The position numbers and the translations under genes were made by a program. From contig NZ_JABFHO010000001.1 of NCBI RefSeq assembly GCF_013404085.1, positions 3,297,001-3,361,000 on the forward strand: 64,000 nt of DNA, given 5' to 3'. The notes under the pieces are model-generated. The model saw only the letters and a program-made list of their open reading frames with translations. It was not told the DNA's origin and did no database searches. This document shows, piece by piece, positions 44,883 to 53,665 of the stretch (positions are counted from its first letter, which is position 1; each line of letters begins with the position of its first letter). The DNA is from Winogradskyella helgolandensis. GTDB taxonomy: Bacteria > Bacteroidota > Bacteroidia > Flavobacteriales > Flavobacteriaceae.

Positions 44883-45368
44883 TTATTGAGGCATCATACG
44901 TATGTAACGGATAAATCCTTTGCCTTCAACTTTAGATTTCACACTTTCAGAAGTTAACTCTAATTCGACATCACTTTCGTAATATTCTTGATCTTCAACT
45001 GCAGATTCAAAACGAAGTTTATAACCTTTGTCTAATTTGTCGTCATCTATTTCAATGACATTTATTGTACGCTGACCTCCACTTACCGTTGCTCCTGTAA
45101 TAGCATCGATATCGTTTCGCTTTTTACCGTAAAAATCCCACCAAGACTCAATGGTATTATACCATTCGTCATCATCTCCAATAACATTAAGGGTTTCTAC
45201 ATATTCACCTTCTGGGTTTAATAATGAAATTACAATATAGGCGCCTTCACCTGTATAATTCGTCATTTGAATCATACATTTATACTTTGAAGATTCAGAT
45301 AAGGTATTAAAAGATACCAAGCCAAAAGCCATAGTAAAGACTAAAATTATAAGTTTTATATTCTTCAT
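44883..45368 (-). CDS. DUF2271 family secreted protein
   Basis: 161 residues with a signal peptide (MKNIKLIILVFTMAFGLVSF). The mature part reads TNYTGEGAYIVISLLNPEGE, YVETLNVIGDDDEWYN and GATVSGGQRTINVIEID, which matches DUF2271, usually adjacent to PepSY-type iron-reductase genes. A role in presenting a substrate to the reductase is an inference. It lies 5 nt before the reductase gene and 13 nt after the ankyrin gene. Confidence 0.82.
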   Translation of the reverse strand: MKNIKLIILVFTMAFGLVSFNTLSESSKYKCMIQMTNYTGEGAYIVISLLNPEGEYVETLNVIGDDDEWYNTIESWWDFYGKKRNDIDAITGATVSGGQRTINVIEIDDDKLDKGYKLRFESAVEDQEYYESDVELELTSESVKSKVEGKGFIRYIRMMPQ

Positions 45369-45381
45369 ATTTAAAATTATA

Positions 45382-46869
45382 TTACTTTAAAAATTCAACT
45401 GAAACGTTATTCTTAGCTAACAACTCGTTCTCTTTAGCTAAGTCGTAAGCAGATTCTTCGAAATCTGTTACAATATCTTTCTTAGCACCATTTTTTAATA
45501 GAAATTTTAAAACACTGTCATCTTTAGCTTTTAGAGCCGCTAAATGCAATGCTGTATTGCCTTCATTATTTTTAGCATTGATATCTTGTTTCATCTCTAA
45601 TGCTATTTTTAACAACTCCAAACTATTTTTTTCGGCAGCTAAATGAAACCATGTGTTTCCATTTTTTTGAGTAGTAGTTAAATCTACTTTACTCTTATTC
45701 AAAAACTCTTTTTTACTGTAAAATTGCTTTTTGTTTCTTTCTGAATAAGAATCAATAAGGTAGTAGCCTAAATTATTTCCGTCTGCATCTAACAAATTTG
45801 TTTTAGCTTTATTTGCAATTAAGAATGCCACAACATCTACATCGTTGCCAGCCACAGCCAAACTTAAAGCCGTTTGCCCTTTTCTATTAGTATCGTTTAT
45901 ATCTTTTAAACCTGAAGCCAATACCTTTACAACTTCTAAATTATTACCTGAAGCGGCATTAATAAAAGGTGTATTTCCTTTGTGATCTTTTTGGTTAACA
46001 TCTAATCCTTTTTCAAGTAAATACTTAATTATTTTTACATCCTTACTTCTTGACGCTAAGATATGTAATGGTGATACTCCTTCTTTATTTGTTGTATTTG
46101 GATTTAAACCAATACTTTCTAAATACTCATAAACCTCTATTCCATTAGATGATCTTCTTGCACCATTAGCTGCAAAAATAAAAGCCTGATCTGTACCTAT
46201 TAATCCTTTTTTAACAAGAGATTTTAAAGCTTCTAAATGACCGGTTTTCGTCGTATAATTAAATATTCCGTCTCCATTTTTATCAACACTTTTAATATTT
46301 AATCCTTTAGATTGAAAATAAGATACAAGCTTAAAATCTTTATCGCTTGGTGCTGCTAATAGTAAAGCATTTGCACCATCTGGTGTTAAATCTGTTTTTA
46401 AGTTTAATCCTTTCTGTAAAATAAGGTCATAAACCTTAGTGTTTTGTTGCCCTGCTGAAGCTGCAAAATTAATGATAGAGTTTCCTTTATCATCAGTAAT
46501 ATCTGTTTTAGCTCCTGTTTTCAAAAGGTAATTAACTAATTCATCGTTACCTTGATATGCTGCCCAAAAAATGTATGTTCTACCATCGTGAGTTAGTTTG
46601 TTTACATCATTACCTTTTTGAGCTAAAAGAAATTTAATGGTTTCTAATGGCGTGTCTTGTAACGTTGCAAAAACAACAGCATCAAAACTAGCTCCGTTTG
46701 ATTCTGAAGGATTATTCCCTTCTTTTATCTTTGCTTTAACCGTTTCTACACTTGGTTTTGTTCCCCAATAATCACGATTTAAAAAGATGTTTTCATTCTT
46801 CTTCTGGGCAAAAGCAGGTAATGCCAATATGACAAGAAGTAATACTACTACGGTCTTAATTGTTTTCAT
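45382..46869 (-). CDS. secreted ankyrin-repeat protein
   Basis: 495 residues. Signal peptide MKTIKTVVVLLLVILALPAF then AQKKN. From about residue 70 to the end there are about ten ankyrin units, each with the G-x-T-P/Y-L-x-x-A signature (NKLTHDGRTYIFWAAYQGN, NQKDHKGNTPFINAASGNN, NDTNRKGQTALSLAVAGND, NAKNNEGNTALHLAALKAK). Ankyrin proteins bind other proteins; here it would be periplasmic. In this locus it sits between the DUF6607-like and DUF2271 genes, the same order seen in several flavobacterial iron loci. Confidence 0.88.
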   Translation of the reverse strand: MKTIKTVVVLLLVILALPAFAQKKNENIFLNRDYWGTKPSVETVKAKIKEGNNPSESNGASFDAVVFATLQDTPLETIKFLLAQKGNDVNKLTHDGRTYIFWAAYQGNDELVNYLLKTGAKTDITDDKGNSIINFAASAGQQNTKVYDLILQKGLNLKTDLTPDGANALLLAAPSDKDFKLVSYFQSKGLNIKSVDKNGDGIFNYTTKTGHLEALKSLVKKGLIGTDQAFIFAANGARRSSNGIEVYEYLESIGLNPNTTNKEGVSPLHILASRSKDVKIIKYLLEKGLDVNQKDHKGNTPFINAASGNNLEVVKVLASGLKDINDTNRKGQTALSLAVAGNDVDVVAFLIANKAKTNLLDADGNNLGYYLIDSYSERNKKQFYSKKEFLNKSKVDLTTTQKNGNTWFHLAAEKNSLELLKIALEMKQDINAKNNEGNTALHLAALKAKDDSVLKFLLKNGAKKDIVTDFEESAYDLAKENELLAKNNVSVEFLK

Positions 46870-46891
46870 ATATAAATGTTTGTTTTTAATC

Positions 46892-47794
46892 TTATTTTAC
46901 AAAAGATTCAATAATACTATTAATTTCTTTTTCTGCAGTGATTTCATCATCTAATAAGTATTTAAATAACACTTTATTATCCACTTTTTCTTCTAATGTT
47001 AGGTCTTTATCTCTTCCATATACATCATCCCATTTAGATCTCACCAATTTCCATTTTCTTTCTTGTGTTTTCCACCAATCTATTGAAGCCTGACATCTGC
47101 TTTCATCAACTCTTTTATAGGTGTTATAGCCTTTTTCTTTAGCCAAAATTACATCTTCAGAACCTGCTACACGTACTACTTTTTCATTGTCTTGGTCATG
47201 TACCCAGCCAAAGTTAGTAATTTCATGGCGGTTACCTCTTAAAGTGATGTTGTAATCGCTACGTTTTGTGTATTCACGTCTTGGTAATGGTGCTGTTGTC
47301 GTATTTTCCCAATAGTTTTTTCCATCTACATGAACCCAAGTTCCAGAACCTTCGTAACGTGGACTGTCATCGACCTGAAATACTTTCTGTGTCCATTGTC
47401 CTTTTACATCATCCTTAGATTTTTTTTCATATCTCCAATTATTATCACCATTGTACATATAGAAGTCTTGGTTTTGAAACAACCAATCTTGTCTCCAATG
47501 TTTAATAATCATCGGATCATCTGGTCTTCCTACTTGTAGTAAGTGTTGAATAGAAATTTTATTATCCTCATCTTCAATAGCCAATGCATATTCTAACCCT
47601 TTATCTACCTTAGTTTCAGAAGGTCTATAAAGAGAATCATTACTGTAATTAAAAGTCTCTGTAAAATTAAACGTGACTTCAAAACAACCGCACATTTCTT
47701 TAATGGCTTCTTTGTCTTGTGTTTTCTTCTCTTGAGCATTAACACTTAAAGAGAATGCAAGAATAATAGATAATACTGGAACGAATTTCTTCAT
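46892..47794 (-). CDS. DUF6607-like secreted protein
   Basis: 300 residues. Signal peptide MKKFVPVLSIILAFSLSVNA. Mature part with CGCFEVTFNFTETFNYSND, HWRQDWLFQNQDFYMYNGDN, WTQKVFQVDDSPRYEGSGTW and REYTKRSDYNITLRGNRHEI, a Trp-rich beta protein of the family known to me as DUF6607. It begins the minus-strand arm of the iron locus and faces the TonB receptor gene. The CGC motif could bind heme or metal, but this is conjecture. Confidence 0.75.
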   Translation of the reverse strand: MKKFVPVLSIILAFSLSVNAQEKKTQDKEAIKEMCGCFEVTFNFTETFNYSNDSLYRPSETKVDKGLEYALAIEDEDNKISIQHLLQVGRPDDPMIIKHWRQDWLFQNQDFYMYNGDNNWRYEKKSKDDVKGQWTQKVFQVDDSPRYEGSGTWVHVDGKNYWENTTTAPLPRREYTKRSDYNITLRGNRHEITNFGWVHDQDNEKVVRVAGSEDVILAKEKGYNTYKRVDESRCQASIDWWKTQERKWKLVRSKWDDVYGRDKDLTLEEKVDNKVLFKYLLDDEITAEKEINSIIESFVK

Positions 47795-47838
47795 CTTTTA
47801 GATTTTATTATTGAGTTTGAAAAAAATTGAAAAAAACT

Positions 47839-47878
47839 ATTCTTATTTAGAATGAATTAAAATAAGATTCTATATTTG
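47839..47878 (+). promoter_or_regulatory. TonB receptor promoter with overlapping palindrome (Fur-like)
   Basis: ATTCTTATTT (47839-47848) and AAATAAGATT (47860-47869) are inverted repeats matching 9 of 10 positions across 11 nt. TATATTTG at 47871-47878 is a perfect -7 box and TTTAG at 47846-47850 sits at the -33 position. The palindrome therefore covers the promoter, as a repressor site would. Given the iron-related genes, Fur is the first candidate. Confidence 0.55.
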
Positions 47879-47895
47879 CGACAAATTTATATAGA

Positions 47896-50040
47896 ATGAG
47901 TCTAATTAAAAATAAAAATCTAATTTATTTTTTGCTTTTTTTAAGTTCCATCTTAGGAGCTCAAGGAAAAGAAAAGGACAGTATTACAACTGAAAAATTA
48001 AAGGAAGTCGTTGTCGTTGGCGAAAGTAACGTCATGTCTGTAAGTAAAAAGCTATTTACAGTAAGCACTATTAAGAGGGCTGATATTGATAACGTGGCAG
48101 GCTCTAATTTAGCAGACATCTTATTTAACAGCTTAAATATTACGGTAAACCCAGATGCTTCTTCTGGTCGCTCAACAGTTAGCTTATTTGGTCTCGATGG
48201 ACAATATGTAAAAATTCTAATCGATGGCATTCCTATAGTAAGCGATAATGGTCTAGGAAATAATATAGATATCTCTCAAATAAATATTGATGATATTGAA
48301 CGTGTAGAAATCGTAGAAGGTTCTATGGGAGTATTATATGGAGATAATGCTGTTGCTGGTGTAATAAATATAATAACGAAACGAGGTTTAAAAGAAGAAG
48401 GTTGGCAATTACAAGTGTCCTTACAAGAGGAAACTGTAGGAAATGAATTTGAATTTTTTGATGAAGGCAGACATATTCAAAATTTTAGAGCTACGAATCA
48501 AGTCAATGAAAAATTATCATACTCCTTTGGTGTATCTCGAAATGATTTTGCAGGTTATTATAATGGATATAAAGGTCAAAATTATGTGAATATTCAAGAT
48601 AACATTGTTGTAAATGATAGTTTACGTGGTACAGAATGGAATCCTAAAGAACAAATTACAGCATCTGCAAATGCTAATTTAGACTTAGGTAAACACAATG
48701 TATTTTATAAATTACAATACTTTAATGAGGATTTAGACATATATAATCATAATGTAAACGGAAGATATCAAAACGGAACCCTTAACCCAACAGCATTAGA
48801 TGAGAATTACAAAACAGATAGATGGGTAAATAATATAAATGTTTCAGGTCCTTTAAAAGGGGCAACTAAATATAATTTTTCGTTGTCGTATCAAAATCAA
48901 AAACGAAACTATAAAGAATTTGTTTACAACATATTTGAACAACAAACACAATCTGTAGAAACGGATGCGTTAAGCCAATCTAGTGAGGTTTGGTACTCTA
49001 AAGCTTTTGTAAATAACATTGTATCACAATCCCGTTTTTTTGATTTACAATTGGGTTATGAGTTTACGAATCAATCTGGTTTTGATGCTAATGCTTCTGG
49101 CGCTTATTCTAATAATGTGGTAGAAAATACCATCACTAACTACGAAGTATTTGGTATAGCTGAATTTCAACCTTCTAAAAAACTAGCCATAAATCCAGGG
49201 GCGAGATTTACGCATAGTTCTCAATTTGATAATCATTTAATATGGTCTTTATCTTCTAATTATAACTTTTCAGAAAAATTAAAATTAAAAGCTGTAGTAG
49301 GCTCAGCCTATAGGGCACCTAATTTTGAAGAACTTTTCTTCTATTTTGTAGATGCGAATCACAACGTACAAGGAAACGAAGATTTACAACCTGAAGATGG
49401 AGTTTCTGTTTTTGTTAATTTAAAAGACAACTTCAAAATTACTAAAGAAGGGTATTTAAATACCAACTTCAACTTTTTTCATATCTATTTAAAAGACGCT
49501 ATTTCTAGTATTACCACTGAAGATAATGATGGAAGAACATTATTTACACAAGATAACATAGATTATAGCTCAAGATTAGGGTTTACCTTAGATAATAGTT
49601 TTATCTACAAAAACTGGAATGTTGGTCTTGGAGGTACTTATCTCGGAGTTAAAAATGACATCCAAGAATATGAATATAATGACTCTGATTATTTGTGGAG
49701 TTTTAATCTTCAAACGTCTTTGGCTTACCAACTACCAAACTGGAATACTACTGTTTCTGCCCAATTGAAATACACAGGTGAAACCGAAGGTCTTTTTAGT
49801 GACAGTGATGGTAATACTTTTACTGGCGTAACAGAATCTTTTACTTGGTTAAACGCTTCCATCCGAACTAAAATCACACCTCATATCGAGGCCACACTTG
49901 GAGCTAGAAACATATTTGATGTTGTAAATATAAACTCTACTACTTCTGCTGGAAGTCATACGGGTTCAACATCAACATCGCGACTTATCGGTAACGGCCG
50001 ATCCTATTTTTTAAAACTATTATATAACTTAAATTTTTAA
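47896..50040 (+). CDS. TonB-dependent outer-membrane receptor
   Basis: 714 residues. Signal peptide MSLIKNKNLIYFLLFLSSIL. The TonB box is probably near KLKEVVVVGES (about 34-44). The plug domain runs to about 165 (ADILFNSLNITVNPDASSGR, VEIVEGSMGVLYGDNAVAGV, INIITKRG). A 22-strand barrel follows, ending in a C-terminal aromatic residue (LKLLYNLNF). With HmuY encoded 11 nt downstream it is most likely a heme or hemoprotein receptor of the HmuR class. The promoter is at 47871. Confidence 0.92.
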   Translation: MSLIKNKNLIYFLLFLSSILGAQGKEKDSITTEKLKEVVVVGESNVMSVSKKLFTVSTIKRADIDNVAGSNLADILFNSLNITVNPDASSGRSTVSLFGLDGQYVKILIDGIPIVSDNGLGNNIDISQINIDDIERVEIVEGSMGVLYGDNAVAGVINIITKRGLKEEGWQLQVSLQEETVGNEFEFFDEGRHIQNFRATNQVNEKLSYSFGVSRNDFAGYYNGYKGQNYVNIQDNIVVNDSLRGTEWNPKEQITASANANLDLGKHNVFYKLQYFNEDLDIYNHNVNGRYQNGTLNPTALDENYKTDRWVNNINVSGPLKGATKYNFSLSYQNQKRNYKEFVYNIFEQQTQSVETDALSQSSEVWYSKAFVNNIVSQSRFFDLQLGYEFTNQSGFDANASGAYSNNVVENTITNYEVFGIAEFQPSKKLAINPGARFTHSSQFDNHLIWSLSSNYNFSEKLKLKAVVGSAYRAPNFEELFFYFVDANHNVQGNEDLQPEDGVSVFVNLKDNFKITKEGYLNTNFNFFHIYLKDAISSITTEDNDGRTLFTQDNIDYSSRLGFTLDNSFIYKNWNVGLGGTYLGVKNDIQEYEYNDSDYLWSFNLQTSLAYQLPNWNTTVSAQLKYTGETEGLFSDSDGNTFTGVTESFTWLNASIRTKITPHIEATLGARNIFDVVNINSTTSAGSHTGSTSTSRLIGNGRSYFLKLLYNLNF

Positions 50041-50051
50041 CACTAACTATT

Positions 50052-51236
50052 ATGACAAACAAATTTTTAACATTAATATTATTTATAGGTGCTGCTCTTT
50101 TTATAGGTTGCAGCAGTGATGATAATGGAACTATAACACCAGTTACACCTCCTTCTACAGGTGGAATTATAGACCCTGAAGTTGGAGGGTTTAATCAGGC
50201 TAATCGCGTGTACGTCGATTTAAGTACTGGTACTCAAATTTCATCTCGTCGCGACTCTTGGGAAATAGCTGTATATAACGGTTCTCAAAATAGAGTATAT
50301 CTTAACAGCACCTTATTAGTTTCTGCAGTAGAACTAGAAGGTATTACAGATATCACTACAGTTACAGAAACAACAACGTTAACATCTCCTGTAACTTTAA
50401 ACGCGCTAGACCAAACTTTTACGTCAACCACAGTGACGGTTTCTACAGTTGCTGAGTTAATGCAAGGACTACCTGTGGGTTATTATCAATACGGAGATTT
50501 AGATGCTGGTATTTCTTTTACCGATAGTAAAGAAGGTGAATTAGCCGGTACTGCATTTGATGAAATTTCTACTACGGATAGTGATAATAACGTATACATT
50601 GTAAATTTAGGTAACACCATTCCTACTGAAAATAATGGTACTATAAACACCACGGGAGACTCTAGGGGTTTTATGAAAGTTAGAGTTTTAACAACTGGAA
50701 ATAGTTACACTATTCAATATGCACAACTAAGCAACACTACTGATTATTCTGAAATCACTGTAACAAAAGATAACAGCTACAACATTACCGCGGTAAGTTT
50801 AACGGATGGGCAAATTGTTAGTGTAGAACCAGAAGCTGATCATTGGGATATTGATTTTGGTGGTGTCTTTTCTTATTACGGTTTGCAAGGAACTATAGCT
50901 GCAGGATTAACATACTCCGATTATACATTACACAATACACTTAGTGGTGTTGGTTTATATCAAATAACTATTGAAGATGATGCAACTCCAAACTATACTA
51001 ATTTTACCTTAACAGATATAAATGAAGCTAATTTCATATATAACGATCGTGCTGTAGTTGGTAGCGGTTGGAGAAGTGTAGATTATATGACAGGTGAAAC
51101 ATCCGTAAGAGAAGATCGTTACTACGTTGTAAAAGACACTGATGATAACTATTATAAGTTAAGATTTACGGCAGTTGAAAGTGAAACAGGCGAAAGAGGT
51201 TACCCTCAATTTCAATATGAATTGCTAGAAGATTAA
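50052..51236 (+). CDS. hmuY: HmuY-type heme-binding lipoprotein
   Basis: 394 residues. Lipobox FIGC (Cys 20). After a low-complexity linker (GTITPVTPPSTGG) the sequence NQANRVYVDLSTGTQISSRR, then DSWEIAVYNGSQNRVYLNST, matches the HmuY start. VYIVNLG and RGFMKVRVLTTGNSYTIQYA and VDYMTGETSVREDRYYVVKD follow as in HmuY. It is nearly twice the size of Porphyromonas HmuY, with a second internal beta region. It is a surface lipoprotein that binds heme and hands it to the TonB receptor encoded upstream. Confidence 0.85.
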   Translation: MTNKFLTLILFIGAALFIGCSSDDNGTITPVTPPSTGGIIDPEVGGFNQANRVYVDLSTGTQISSRRDSWEIAVYNGSQNRVYLNSTLLVSAVELEGITDITTVTETTTLTSPVTLNALDQTFTSTTVTVSTVAELMQGLPVGYYQYGDLDAGISFTDSKEGELAGTAFDEISTTDSDNNVYIVNLGNTIPTENNGTINTTGDSRGFMKVRVLTTGNSYTIQYAQLSNTTDYSEITVTKDNSYNITAVSLTDGQIVSVEPEADHWDIDFGGVFSYYGLQGTIAAGLTYSDYTLHNTLSGVGLYQITIEDDATPNYTNFTLTDINEANFIYNDRAVVGSGWRSVDYMTGETSVREDRYYVVKDTDDNYYKLRFTAVESETGERGYPQFQYELLED

Positions 51237-51239
51237 ACC

Positions 51240-52103
51240 TTAATGATACACTGAAAATATCTTAGTCGCTTCATTATAAGCACTCTCAAAGCTCATGGCA
51301 TTTAAGTCATGAGCTTTTTTTTGTGTGAAATAGGAGAACATTTTTTCAGTAGGCATATTACCTGTTAGGTCGTCCGTAGCCATTGGACAACCTCCAAAAC
51401 CTTGAATAGCACCATCAAAACGTCGGCAACCGGCTTTATAAGCGGCGTCAATTTTTTCGAACCAAGATGTTGGTGTGGTATGTAAATGTGCACCAAATTC
51501 TATATTTAAATATTCGGGAATTAAATTTGAAAATAAATAGTTAATATTCTCTGGATCTGAACTTCCAATAGTATCACTTAATGATAAAATTTTAACTCCC
51601 ATTTTAGATAAACGTTCTGTCCACTCACCAACAATATCCACATTCCACGGATCTCCATACGGATTACCAAAGCCCATAGAAATGTAAACCACAACTTGCT
51701 TACTGCTTTTGTCTGCGACTTCTAAAATTTCAGACAATGTAACCACAGATTGAGCTATTGTTTTATGTGTATTACGCATCTGAAAGTTTTCAGAAATTGA
51801 AAATGGAAATCCTAAATAATCAATTTCAGAATGCACCGAAGCATCAACTGCTCCTCGTGTATTTGCTATAATTGCGAGCAATTTACTTTCAGTTTTACTT
51901 AGGTCTAATTGCGCTAGAACTTCAGCGGTATCAACCATTTGCGGAATCGCTTTAGCTGACACAAAACTACCAAAATCAATAGTATCAAAACCTACACGTA
52001 GCAATGACTGAATGTATTGCACCTTCTTTTCTGTAGGAATAAAATCCTTGATGCCTTGCATAGCATCTCTAGGACACTCTATTATTTTAACGGCTTTATT
52101 CAT
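51240..52103 (-). CDS. mvaB: hydroxymethylglutaryl-CoA lyase
   Basis: 287 residues, a TIM-barrel HMGL enzyme. ECPRDAMQGIKDFIPTEKKV holds the metal-binding Asp. The signature loop GAIQGFGGCPMATDDLTGNM has the conserved Cys. HLHTTPTSWF supplies metal-binding His. It splits HMG-CoA into acetoacetate and acetyl-CoA in leucine breakdown. It is convergent with hmuY (3-nt gap) and not in a leucine operon. The leucine dehydrogenase gene at the right end of the window may serve the same pathway. Confidence 0.92.
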   Translation of the reverse strand: MNKAVKIIECPRDAMQGIKDFIPTEKKVQYIQSLLRVGFDTIDFGSFVSAKAIPQMVDTAEVLAQLDLSKTESKLLAIIANTRGAVDASVHSEIDYLGFPFSISENFQMRNTHKTIAQSVVTLSEILEVADKSSKQVVVYISMGFGNPYGDPWNVDIVGEWTERLSKMGVKILSLSDTIGSSDPENINYLFSNLIPEYLNIEFGAHLHTTPTSWFEKIDAAYKAGCRRFDGAIQGFGGCPMATDDLTGNMPTEKMFSYFTQKKAHDLNAMSFESAYNEATKIFSVYH

Positions 52104-52193
52104 TGGTTCAAATATACATTAATTGAAACTGAAATTGAATTCGAAATTGAATTTATCAATATGGATATGAGGTTTAGTTTCTGCCGTTTTTTT

Positions 52194-52949
52194 TTATAAA
52201 TTGACTAGTACTTCCCCTAAAAAACCAAACCACATTGCAAAACCTAAAATTCCACCAATTAATCCAGATAGTATAAACGTAAATCGATATTTAATAGGAA
52301 TGATTTTGAAAATAACATAACAAGAAATTAGAAGTCCAATCAACAAGGTAATCGTTGGAATAATCCACTCATTATAACCCATATATCTTGATATTCTATA
52401 TTCATCTGCATGAAAATTTGATTCAGAATTAAATAATGAATAATAAGAGACTTGAACAAAATTGAACACTTCACGAAGTGAAAATAATGACATAACAACA
52501 GCTAACCAATCCACAACTTTAAATTGTTCTTTCCATTTTTTTCGTCTTAAAAATAAAATTAATAAGCCTATAAAACTTGTAAGTAACGTTTGAACAGGAC
52601 CTCCTATAGTTATTAATAACTCATGTAACTTATAGGTTTCATTATGAGGATATCGTTCCATCACTATTTTTTCTAAAGCTTCTAACTTTAGTTTTACGTC
52701 TTCTGGCCATTCTTCGTAATCAATATTTATATATGGTTCTGAAATTTCCTTAATTTCCTGTACATCTTCATCTTGTGAAAAATCTTGAGAGTAACTCATA
52801 CTTCCATAGCTTAGGGTTGTTTCATAACCTAAATATTTAGCAACAGCAATATGACCAATCTCATGTGTTAGCGTTCCTATTACCGTAAATAGAATAAAGC
52901 AAAAGAAAATGATGAAAGAAAACCTAGGAAGAAACTTGAATCTTACCAT
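52194..52949 (-). CDS. membrane metalloprotease of the M50-like type
   Basis: 251 residues, about five hydrophobic segments. The zinc motif THEIGHIAVAKYLGYET is at about residue 28 in the first membrane helix, as in site-2-protease-like enzymes. The remaining part has no clear NPDG motif, so the fit to classical S2P is incomplete and an M50B-related group is more likely. It starts 4 nt after the LysE gene stop, so both are co-transcribed. The substrate is unknown. Confidence 0.72.
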   Translation of the reverse strand: MVRFKFLPRFSFIIFFCFILFTVIGTLTHEIGHIAVAKYLGYETTLSYGSMSYSQDFSQDEDVQEIKEISEPYINIDYEEWPEDVKLKLEALEKIVMERYPHNETYKLHELLITIGGPVQTLLTSFIGLLILFLRRKKWKEQFKVVDWLAVVMSLFSLREVFNFVQVSYYSLFNSESNFHADEYRISRYMGYNEWIIPTITLLIGLLISCYVIFKIIPIKYRFTFILSGLIGGILGFAMWFGFLGEVLVNL

Positions 52950-52953
52950 GCTA

Positions 52954-53571
52954 TTAAATTAAAATAAATACCGCAATCCCAACAAATACCACAATCTGAA
53001 GCCATTTTAATACTAATCCAGAATTTTTATGTTTTAATGTGTAGGTTTTAATTTGACCTGCTAACAAGGCAATTGATGAAAAAATCACAAAAGACACCAA
53101 CATAAAAATACCTCCCAAAATATAAAACTGAATCACGGTACTCATAGAATCGCTAAACAAAAACCCAGGAAAAAAAGCTAAAAAGAAAATAGTCACTTTG
53201 GGATTAAGCACATTCATAAAAAAACCTTGTACGAATAATTGCTTCAGGCTTTTTTTGGGTGCAATATTGGAATCTAAATCTAGCTGACTAGCAGACTTAA
53301 AAACTTTATATGCTAAATACAATAAGTAAATTGATCCTAAAAGTTTAATACCAAAGAATAAGTTTTCATTGGCTGCTATTATCGCAGAAACACCAAACGC
53401 AAGTAATGTGGTATGAATAATACAACCTGTAATTAATCCGCAAACTGTAGCTAAACCATAAGATTTTCCGTTCGAAATACTTTGTACTAAAACATAAATA
53501 TTATCTGGTCCTGGCGAAATGGCTAATGCAGATGTCGCTAATGCGAATGATATGAGAATATCGTAATTCAA
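52954..53571 (-). CDS. LysE-family amino-acid exporter
   Basis: 205 residues with six hydrophobic segments. The N-terminal motif SALAISPGPDNIYVLVQSIS with GPD and GLITGCIIHTTLLAFGVSAI is typical of the LysE/RhtB family. FFMNVLNPKVTIFFLAFFPG is the second conserved loop. It exports amino acids or homoserine-like compounds from the cytoplasm. The thr operon is elsewhere in the window and no direct link is visible. It leads the metalloprotease gene by 4 nt. Confidence 0.9.
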   Translation of the reverse strand: MNYDILISFALATSALAISPGPDNIYVLVQSISNGKSYGLATVCGLITGCIIHTTLLAFGVSAIIAANENLFFGIKLLGSIYLLYLAYKVFKSASQLDLDSNIAPKKSLKQLFVQGFFMNVLNPKVTIFFLAFFPGFLFSDSMSTVIQFYILGGIFMLVSFVIFSSIALLAGQIKTYTLKHKNSGLVLKWLQIVVFVGIAVFILI

Positions 53572-53665
53572 TATCTAAATTTTTTCGAAAGTAAGTTAAA
53601 ACAAAAAAATATGTTAGTTTTATGAATAAAATCGAACTAAACTTCAAGACACTTAAAAATTTGTT

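Noticed and set aside
49000..49200. Possible frameshift in the TonB receptor barrel
   Set aside because: The frame is continuous from signal peptide to the C-terminal aromatic residue, so the gene is intact.
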